Source of the DNA: Polytrichum commune
Lineage: Eukaryota; Streptophyta; Polytrichopsida; Polytrichales; Polytrichaceae
DNA length: 64,000 nucleotides
Direction: 5' to 3'
NCBI GenBank assembly: GCA_950295325.1
Contig: OX485803.1
Span: 70,511,554 to 70,575,553 of the forward strand
Shown here: one piece after another, positions 56,276-64,000 of the stretch
How the letters are laid out: every line of letters starts with the position of its first letter
Position numbering within the stretch: the first letter of the stretch is position 1
The notes under the pieces: model-generated
The model's database searches: none
What the model saw: only the letters and a program-made list of their open reading frames with translations
Told to the model about the DNA's origin: nothing
Program-made: the position numbers and the translations under genes

Positions 56276-59200
56276 GACGTGCAGACTGCCAGAATCACCT
56301 CCCGAATCTCCCTTGTACTTCCCGAGAACAGCCTCCGAGTTAGCCTTGCACCGATTATACAGCACACGCTGTGCGGCCACCCAATTCTTCTTCTCACCAG
56401 CCCAGGTTTTGAGCACACTCTGTTGCAGCGCACGACCATAGCTGAAAGTTAAAGTCCATGGCTTAAGGGTTTGGAGCATATTCATCGCGTTGAGGTTAAC
56501 GGTAGCTTCCTCCTCACTCTGACCTCCACTGAGAAAGGTAATTCCCGGCACAGCAGGCGGCACGGTGCGTTGCAATGCTCGCACTGTAAACTTTGCAATG
56601 ATCTCCGGGCTAACCTTGGGTGCATCGGAGCCAGGGGTCACCATGTTGGGCTTTAACAAAGTGCCTTCAAGTAGCACATGTTGGTCATTCAATGCTTTGT
56701 AACAAGCTGCCAGCACACGCTCCGTGACTTCAGCGCACTTTCGGATGTCATGTGATCCGTCAACCAGAATCTCAGGTTCCACAATAGGGACCAGACCATT
56801 CTCTTGGCAAATGATGGAGTATCGGGCTAACCCTTGAGCATTTTGGTCAATGCTTAGCTGCGAGGGTTCGGTGTGACCGATCTTGAGCACTGCTCTCCAC
56901 TTGGCGAACCTTGCACCTGCATCAACCAGTGTTTATTTTATTTTATTATGTTTTGGTATAATTGGTTTTATGAGTATCTTCATGGTGGCTGCACAATAGA
57001 GTTATCTTTTAATTCAACTGTTTTGGTTGGGAGTCGGTAGTTTTGTATACAGTACTTAAAACATGTTCGGTATGTTTCAGTGTTGGTGTGGAGGTTTGAA
57101 CGAAGAACTTTCTATTGAGGGCCAAACTTATTTTGGCTTGTCAAGAGATGCTAACATGAGTTTGGTCCCAATGAACCGATCTAAAATGTTCTTCGTTCAA
57201 ACCTCCAGACCGGAAACTTTCAAACATGGAAAATTTGTATGCAAAACAATCAACTTCTAACTAAAACTCTGGTTGAGAATAACTCTAATGCACAATGGAG
57301 AATTTTAAATTTTTTAGTTTCTGATTTTTGAATCATTCATATTTTAAATTGGCGATGGGCTGCAGAAATTTTCTTAAAAAATGGACATAGGTAGGGAGGG
57401 AGCGTTAATATGTCATGTATGTTGGGGACGGCATAGGCTGCGTACGAGGTGTTCGAGATGCGGAGTTGGTAATGACCTTCCAAGCCACATTGCCCCCTTG
57501 GCTTTCTGGCCCCTTTTTATAAGTTGGGGGGAACAAAAACACAACACATCACAGAACGGCACTGACCTGCATCGTAGTATTTCTTGCACCGGCCTGCTAA
57601 TCCATCGTGGCCTTGTGTGGTGGTCTCGCCATTTGTTCCAGCTAACTCTACTGTTCCTGTGTCCACTTTGATGCCTGTCAACACACCGCCTTCTTCCAAG
57701 AGCTTTACGAAGGGTTTGCCTGCAATTGTCTTCTGGAAGAGCGTCTCCTCGAACATGAGCACTCCGCTTAAGTATTGATGTGTGCCTGGAGCTGTGAAGA
57801 GCATCTCTCGAAGTGCCTGTCGGTTGCTCTCTGTGTTCTCCACGTTGATGCTTTGCAGGCGCTTGCCGATGGTGGATGTGCTCTCGTCAGCTGCCAGAAT
57901 TCCCTTGCCAGGAGTTGCCACATACTTGGCTGTTCGGATGAGCTCATCTGCCATGCACAACATCACCACAACAACAGATCATATCCGACGTCATCCGCCA
58001 CACCTCTCTCTCCCTCTCTCTCTCTCTCTCATATTTCTACATTTCTTTGACAAGCAACTAAGTAATAATGGGAACTGTGTTTGCAGATTCTCTCTAATTC
58101 TGTAACTTTCTTTGCACAGTGCACACATGATGATGAAGATAATATCCGAAAGTACCACCCCGCGAAATATTGATGCACCATGCCCTCGAAGGCGACGAAG
58201 GAAGAATCTCATCAATGATCAATCCAATGAATGAGTCTCAATGTATCACTTCTGAACAGTAACTTCTGCCAAAATTTCCCAAACCGGACACCAAAAACTC
58301 AATATCCAATCACGATTCAAGCTTGACATTGATAATATCGTCAGTGCAGATTGTATTGATGCATCCTGGTACAGATTTAAGAGAGTCCATCCAAGCCAGA
58401 AGCCCAGCAAGCCAATACAAGCTCCAGATAATTACATACCAAATTGCAGGTAGTAGAGTATGATAATACCAAACAATATGTTCGTCAATTTGATTACAGA
58501 TGAATCTGCAGTATATTCTAGTGTGTAAGAATCTGCGAAAGAGCAGGAAATCATCCCAGATTGCAGTGACATTCATACTTATCATCAGCAAGACTAGAGT
58601 GTCAACTTGCACTTAGGGTAAGTGATCAGCAGCCTATAGATGGTGTTTCAGTTTAAGATTGTGGATCAGATGCCCAGAAGACATGTCCTTTGATGTACTC
58701 TCACCGAAATAGGCCAGAGATGCAGCTTGTGTGTACTATTCGAATCCTCACTCGTGACCTTTGACATTCATCTCAGCCAGGAGGTGTATTGTTTTCCACA
58801 TGTAGGACAGACATAAGATCATCCAGATGACCTTATAACTTGTGTATAGCTCATCTCATGTTACAAACTCATTGTGATCACATTGACATCGTCTCCGAAG
58901 ATCATGGTGTGTTCCTATGAATCTCCTTTTTATGAACTGCTGTCTAGAACATCATGAGTACTGTGTACTCATGAGCATACACATACTATATATTCCTCTG
59001 CATAGGAACGCTAGTATCGTTTCAATTGGGGAGACTTATACCATGATGAAGATCAGAAGATCCAAGAAAGAACAAGTCTATCTTTCAGTTCAACTATGTT
59101 CTGCACACTGAATAGGTTAACCAAAGATCAGATTCGAGAAGGCTTATGTACTCAAAATGCGACACATTGGAGCTGCATCTTTGGGAATTGGTGACTAGGT

Positions 59201-60145
59201 ACTGAGATTGTACTGAGATTCTCAAGGGGCTCTAAGAGATGGATATTCATGACATGTATTACGATTTAATATATTTCATTTAAAAAAAAAAATCTCTCCT
59301 TTTACTTTCTTTCTTCCCCCATCCTATTCGTATACTTTCAATGCAGGGTAAGCGTCTCTGGTCATCTTAAATGGTGGAGAATTGAGATGAAAACGGACGC
59401 TTAATGACGGGAAGTGGACTGGTCCTAAATCATGTGGAAAACAATAAACATTGAACCGACTCTGGGTTCTGATGAGTGAGGAATGTAGAAGATCATGAGC
59501 AAATAGGGAGGATAATGATAGGTAGTACAAGCTGATTCTTCATCTATGGTCTATTCCAGGGAGATCAAGAGACATACCTACTCTTCAAGCATCCTGATGA
59601 CTGACGGAGGTAAAGTGAAGATGAATTTATGACGAAGGAGATCATGATCAGCGTCTGGGACCCAACCGCATTTCCAGCAAGCATGTTTCTGATGGGCGCC
59701 TTTGCCCGATGGATTGCCCGCTACACAATAGAGCAGACACACAAGAGAAGAGCTAAATAAAAAACTCTGATCATTCGCGATCTACAACTTCATCATGCAC
59801 AGCACACACTTGGCTTAATCATTCATGATTCATCATGTCCAACATTCGTCACACTCAACACGTGACAGCAACTTACACGTCTTCCATCAAATGCTGTGGA
59901 CCAGTAATATCTTTAATGTGATCCTTGGACCGTTCACTTCCAGATCGTGGCAGCATGCACACGGATGATGGATCATCAACTCATCACAACCACTACCAAG
60001 GACGAGAAATCATCATGATCATCATGCATGCCACATCATCATTTCCATGTATATATTATGCAGATCATTCACAATTTACACAAAGGAAAGGACTGTAATC
60101 CTTGGAATCAAACTTACCTGCATACTTCCCCCAGTAGGCTGACAT
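56258..60145 (-). CDS. FBA: Class I fructose-bisphosphate aldolase, cytosolic type
   Basis: Three exons: 60145-60118 (MSAYWGKYA), 57947-57567 and 56916-56258, with GT-AG borders and matching phases, giving 355 residues. This is the usual length for plant cytosolic aldolase, and there is no transit peptide. The enzyme cleaves fructose-1,6-bisphosphate to dihydroxyacetone phosphate and glyceraldehyde-3-phosphate in glycolysis and runs in reverse in gluconeogenesis. Key motifs are [53 protein letters not shown], and [14 protein letters not shown] holding the Schiff-base Lys (about K225). [15 protein letters not shown] follows, then the C-terminal SLHVKDYKY with the terminal Tyr needed for full activity. 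Intron 1 (60117-57948) is long and has a GA-rich tract close to exon 2. Intron 2 (57566-56917) carries a MITE. All motifs are intact, so it should be functional. Confidence 0.97.
56999..57285. mobile_element. Foldback MITE family C in aldolase intron 2
   Basis: The ends GAGTTATCTTTTAATTCAAC and (reverse complement) GAGTTATTCTCAACCAGAG are flanked by TA on both sides; a longer direct repeat GCACAAT also lies outside (56991 and 57290). Inside are GGAGGTTTGAACGAAGAACT and its inverse GTTCTTCGTTCAAACCTCC. It is the same family as 20898-21264. Confidence 0.85.
57998..58032. repeat. CT-rich microsatellite next to aldolase exon 2
   Basis: CTCTCTCTCC and (CT)n lie about 50 bp upstream of exon 2 in intron 1. 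On the gene's strand this is a GA tract, so it is not the pyrimidine tract of the acceptor. Confidence 0.85.
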
Positions 60146-62732
60146 TTTGAGTGGCGGTTGATTAGTTGATCACCGGCCCAGCCACGCACAGATTAGCAAG
60201 CGCCTGCCACCTTTCTGATCCCGCTCTAGAGATTCAGTAGTCAGGTCGCAGAGATTCCCCAAGTTGTGCTTAAAGGCGTGGACCTTCAAATTCCTTCAAG
60301 CACACTGACGGTGGAGAGGGAAGAATGAGAGCTGGCTGCACTTAGCCTGCAAGAGAGGCCTGAGAGAGAGAGACACCAAGAGGCGTGTCCGCCTCTTCTC
60401 AGAAGCAGCTTTTCAAATCAAGAGGCACAAGTTGAGGCACGCATGCACAAGGGCACACAATGTCCAAATACCCATTTAAAAAATCATAACCGGTCGATCG
60501 ATGTCCACATATCGTGCACTTCCCACAACTTCCTTGACGTGCTTTTTCTATCCATAACGGTCGAACACTTCCAACAACTCCATGTGGATCGTAACTGGCG
60601 ATAGGAGAATGGCAGATGACAAGTTGCAATGAAATTGCATGTTACTCCATGTGGACGTCTATAATCTACATTTTAGCATGTTACTCCATGCATGTGGACA
60701 TCTATAATCTACATTTTATCACTGCTTTAGAGCCCAAATGTGGTTTTGCGGTCCAGTGACAATTTACTGTGGGGCCAAATGAATGCACTGGTTCGTGAAT
60801 CATTACATTGCAACTCGTCATCTGCCATTCTCCTATCGCCAGTTACGTAGTGCACAACCTCCAGTCTCTAATGTCCTTGAGAAAAGTGTTAGTACACCTT
60901 CATAAATAGCTTTGAGTACTCTCACAGCTCATCATCATCCACTCTCTACTCACTGATTATGTATTCACTAATTTGGGCCATGCTGTCTCGGCTTGTAAAA
61001 CCCCAAGGCTTAAACCAACTTTTACTCTAATTAAGCCTACTTTTGGACTCCATTTGGATCAGTGGTTGCATGATTAGCTTAGCAAATTGGCTTAGACATG
61101 ATAGAAACAAAAAAAAACAAATTGCACATCATATGAATATATTGCAAAATTTTGAAGTCACTCATAAGTTTTCCTAGATCCACATTTTTACCATAATTGC
61201 AAACCATTCCCCAGTCCATCTTAACACATTGTCCAGAACCACCCATGTTTTCTGTCCAAAACCAACTCCACCTTTCGTCCAAACTATCCCCGCACTAAAA
61301 CCAACACACCACCCAATAAAAATTGGAGTCCAATGCATATAACTTTTGCATGCGGGATCTTTAATTAAAAAATATATAAGTGACTTGGCACCCCTAGCTA
61401 CGTCTTGATGGCAAATCCAATCCCACTTTCATTCAAAACCGCCCCATTTTTCACCCAAATTTGCCCCTCATTTTTGCATTGGAGACATTTGTATGGTTTA
61501 AGGTGTGCTTTGGTTATGGGATTTGGATGCATGCATAGGGGACGCTTTTAGGAAGGGCTTATAAGTATCACCATGAGTCTACCTTAATATTGGGTGACAA
61601 AAAAATATCACATAATATGAGTGTAACTATCAATTATCCAACAAAAAATTCCTGAAATGTTTGTAGTTTGGCAATTACTTTCTTCAAGTGATTTGCAATT
61701 GGAATTTGCTTCCAAGTCCCCAAATTAGTGTAGTCAAACTTATTTGAAGTAAACCAACCAATCATTTGTAATGACAAAAGAAACACAACCAATATTTCTC
61801 AAGTGAAAGAAAAGCTAATCATTTTTATAAAAAAAACATATCACATAACATTACTTAGTTGATGAGCTATGTGCAATTGCCCTAAGTTCAAATTCAACTT
61901 GAACCAATGGGATTCTAGCATTTGGAGTCTTTATTCTCGAATTTACTATTGGGCCCATAAACAAAACTATCAGTTGAGTAATGTTATGCATATTTCCTAC
62001 CTTAGAATAACACATCATTTATAAGAGTTATCTCTATAAAGTTAGATAGAAAACATAGACTGTGCAAGAAAAAATCTCAAGTTTCACATGTACTTCTATT
62101 ATTTGCCTTTCCTTTTTAGGAAACAAACAAAACAAGATCGTATTTCATTATCAAAAAACATACAAGGGTAGTGAAACCTGTAAAAGAAGAGCAAGGGAAC
62201 TCTCTTAGGAAGGTGAGAATCCTAAGCATGGTTAACTAAGCCAACTTTAGGATCCCCAGTGCTCCAAATCAAGTTTTACTTCAACCTATAGTAAAGGAGG
62301 AACTTGTTGCTGATCCACGACGTGTTGAATGTAGCAAGCATGTCATAATTGTACAGTACGTCACTTTTGTGCAAGGCCTTATAAATAATCACATGTTCAA
62401 ATATTGCCCTTCCTATGCTTAACCTCACCATAGTTCATCTTTGTCTTGGGAGCATGTAAATTGCACATGAAAACTCGGGAGTTGTGAGATTGTGGACCTA
62501 GCATATCTATATCTGGAGTAAATGTTGTTGGAACCGGAGAGGTTCAAGCTGACCCATCAAAGATCGATAGAATGCACCTCCAAACACCGGGTGGTTGCTC
62601 ATGTCCTTTCAAGGAGAATTCTATTGTCTACCCTAGAGTACCAGATAGCTTCGGAAAAATTAACACATCGACTGGTAGTTTCCGAATCCTCTGCATAATT
62701 CGTTGTTGACCACACGAATCCAAGCAAGTAAC
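60146..62732. other. Intergenic region between aldolase and dirigent genes
   Basis: The first 600 bp is the aldolase leader and promoter area, with AG-rich sequence at 60360-60375 and an inverted repeat at 60591-60846. The rest is AT-rich with no supported gene. A Thr/Cys/Trp-rich minus frame (61079-61282) has no recognisable motif. Confidence 0.5.
60591..60846. repeat. Inverted repeat with 41-bp arms upstream of the aldolase gene
   Basis: GTAACTGGCGATAGGAGAAT, then GGCAGATGACAAGTTGCAATG (60591-60631), is repeated in inverse at 60806-60846 with a single mismatch. Between the arms lies a tandem pair of about 42 bp (GCATGTTACTCCATG...TATAATCTACATTTTA) starting at 60637 and 60678. The arms lie about 450-700 bp upstream of the start codon. 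It is either a short foldback element or a promoter duplication. Confidence 0.85.
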
Positions 62733-63311
62733 CTAGCAGCGGCACATTCCACACGAGAAGTCAAAGTGAGCCTCGACTCGCGTTGCGCTCGTGGCCGAAG
62801 TCATATTTCCATTAGCGTACGACACATACACAAGACCCCGTGCAAGATAGAACGATCCGGACCCACCCACAATCACAAACTCCCGAACAACGGCACGGGT
62901 ATTCACCGCACCTTGCGCCACAAACGTTCCATTCAGGTTCATCGGCTCATGATCCGGCCAATCAATGTGGAAGTCCGAGCTTTGGAAGTCGAAGAAGGTC
63001 CCGCTTTGGCCGCTTGTTACTCCATATCTCCACCCCACGACCTTAGACGAGGGGTCAGCAGACTCCGTGAGAGGAAGTTCAATGACGTTCACCTGACCTA
63101 GGGTGGAGTTTGTGATTTGGCGGATTGATGTCTGTGCAGTCGAATTTACTTGCTGGTAAAACACAAGAATACTAGGCTTCATAGTATGACCATCAATGGC
63201 GTTTGCAAGCGCGCCCTGCATCATCAGCAACAAAGAGACCGGCATTAGCAATAGCTTGAAGAGGAGCAATACTACGCTGATGGTACTAATCGGAACTCTT
63301 CCTAATGCCAT
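62733..63311 (-). CDS. Dirigent-family protein, secreted
   Basis: A single exon encodes 192 residues. Residues about 7-38 are a long hydrophobic stretch ending in ALANA, fitting a signal peptide. The dirigent domain follows: SILVFYQQVN, VIELPLTESADPSSKVVGWR, YGVTSG, FDFQSSDF, NLNGTFVAQGAVNTRAVVRE and FVIVGGSGSFYLARGLVYVS. The last part matches the family's most conserved strand (REFxVVGGxGxFxxARG). Dirigent proteins are apoplastic beta-barrels that steer stereoselective coupling of phenoxy radicals in lignan and lignin-like metabolism. Several N-glycosylation sites (NST, NGT, NMT) are present. The C-terminus ends in CGMCRC, an unusual Cys cluster. The gene has its own TATA box and is separate from the aldolase gene. 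Confidence 0.9.
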   Translation of the reverse strand: MALGRVPISTISVVLLLFKLLLMPVSLLLMMQGALANAIDGHTMKPSILVFYQQVNSTAQTSIRQITNSTLGQVNVIELPLTESADPSSKVVGWRYGVTSGQSGTFFDFQSSDFHIDWPDHEPMNLNGTFVAQGAVNTRAVVREFVIVGGSGSFYLARGLVYVSYANGNMTSATSATRVEAHFDFSCGMCRC

Positions 63312-63435
63312 CGTGTTGCCTATAGGTAAATATATAGATGCTTTGACGTGCTGTGGCTAGAGCACAAAATACTCTAACCCAATCTGTGTACATAGGAATT
63401 ATGACTCATAGCGGTGAAGAGTTGGATGTTGATCG

Positions 63436-63443
63436 TTTATATA
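63436..63443 (-). promoter_or_regulatory. TATA box of the dirigent gene
   Basis: On the minus strand it reads TATATAAA, about 125 bp upstream of the ATG, implying a leader of about 95 nt. A second TATA-like run at about 63327-63335 is too close to the start codon to be the main box. Confidence 0.65.
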
Positions 63444-63867
63444 GAGAGCAACACTGTGACGGGTCGTGGAGCGTGGCATGAAATACTACTGTCACGATAA
63501 GTTATGGCGGAAGCTATCGACAGAGGCACACAAGTGTACAGTCATGATGAACTAGATGAATGTGCGCATGATCTAGAGCTGGCCGGGATTCATGGCACTC
63601 ATGTATTTTCATTAGTGAGAGTTCATTCATCTTTGCGGATGAGATGAACCACTTTAGACACTATCTTACGTCGTCAGTTCCTTGTCTCAAGGGTTCCAAA
63701 AATACCAAGTTTTAGTAATTCTAGATAATCCTAGTCTAATCTAGTAATACTTAAGGCAATAATACAAAGAGGGTTAAAAAAACCCTCATATAGAAGCAAG
63801 TGGGTGCATCATGCGTTGCCAACCTATCATTACTAGTCCGGTTATTTTTAAGAAATTAATATGGGTG

Positions 63868-64000
63868 GAAGTTAAATATCCCCTCACGAACTTTCGAGGG
63901 TGTTAGATCCGGGCTGGGACAACCCTCTAAAGAAATTTCTGAACCGGCCGAAAATTGTTGCCCTACCCGCCCTACTTTGAAAAAAACATTGCCCTTGCAT
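63868..64000. mobile_element. Large foldback element D3, left end only
   Basis: GGAAGTTAAATATCCCCTCA, then CGAACTTTCGAGGG, GTTAGATCCGGGCTGGGACA, GAAAATTGTTGCCCTACCCG and AAAACATTGCCCTTGCAT follow the same order as the left ends of D1 and D2. The rest lies beyond the window. Confidence 0.8.

Overview
The window is nuclear DNA of a land plant. The evidence is the set of intron-split genes: a plastid EGY-type site-2 protease, a plant ArfGAP-C2 protein of the AGD12/ZAC type, a cytosolic-type class I fructose-bisphosphate aldolase and a dirigent protein. Introns run from about 170 bp to 2.2 kb with GT-AG borders. The species cannot be named from the sequence. The low gene density and many decayed DNA transposons would fit a spore-bearing plant (lycophyte, fern or bryophyte), but that is a guess.

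Layout. 1-2776 (minus): first two exons of an EGY-like chloroplast protease, running off the left edge, with a degenerate tandem array in its intron. 5543-8952 (plus): a complete six-exon OsmC-like thiol-peroxidase gene with an organelle presequence, visible only when the exons are assembled. 9-13.7 kb: repeats, including a terminal-inverted-repeat element and a Tourist-type MITE. 15799-19819 (plus): a complete seven-exon ArfGAP-C2 gene. 19.8-33 kb: repeat-rich, with two large foldback elements of one family (about 1.4 and 1.1 kb), a 3-copy hairpin-bearing tandem array between them, and GC-rich islands. 33.2-36.1 kb: a hAT transposase pseudogene. 39119-39997: a single-exon gene of a plant-type family of unknown function. 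40-53 kb: repeats, a CACTA-like element, a hAT fragment and a pogo-type element. 56258-60145 (minus): a complete three-exon cytosolic aldolase gene with a MITE in intron 2 and a tandem array starting at its stop codon. 62733-63311 (minus): a dirigent gene. The right edge enters a third copy of the foldback family.

The host genes are ordinary housekeeping or accessory genes (plastid proteolysis, peroxide detoxification, vesicle traffic, glycolysis, phenolic coupling) and do not form a pathway or cluster. The most notable material is structural: the foldback family with long near-identical arms, tandem arrays attached to genes, the hairpin array, and the inverted repeat in the aldolase upstream region. 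I found no convincing undescribed multi-gene system. No tRNA, rRNA or CRISPR was recognised.
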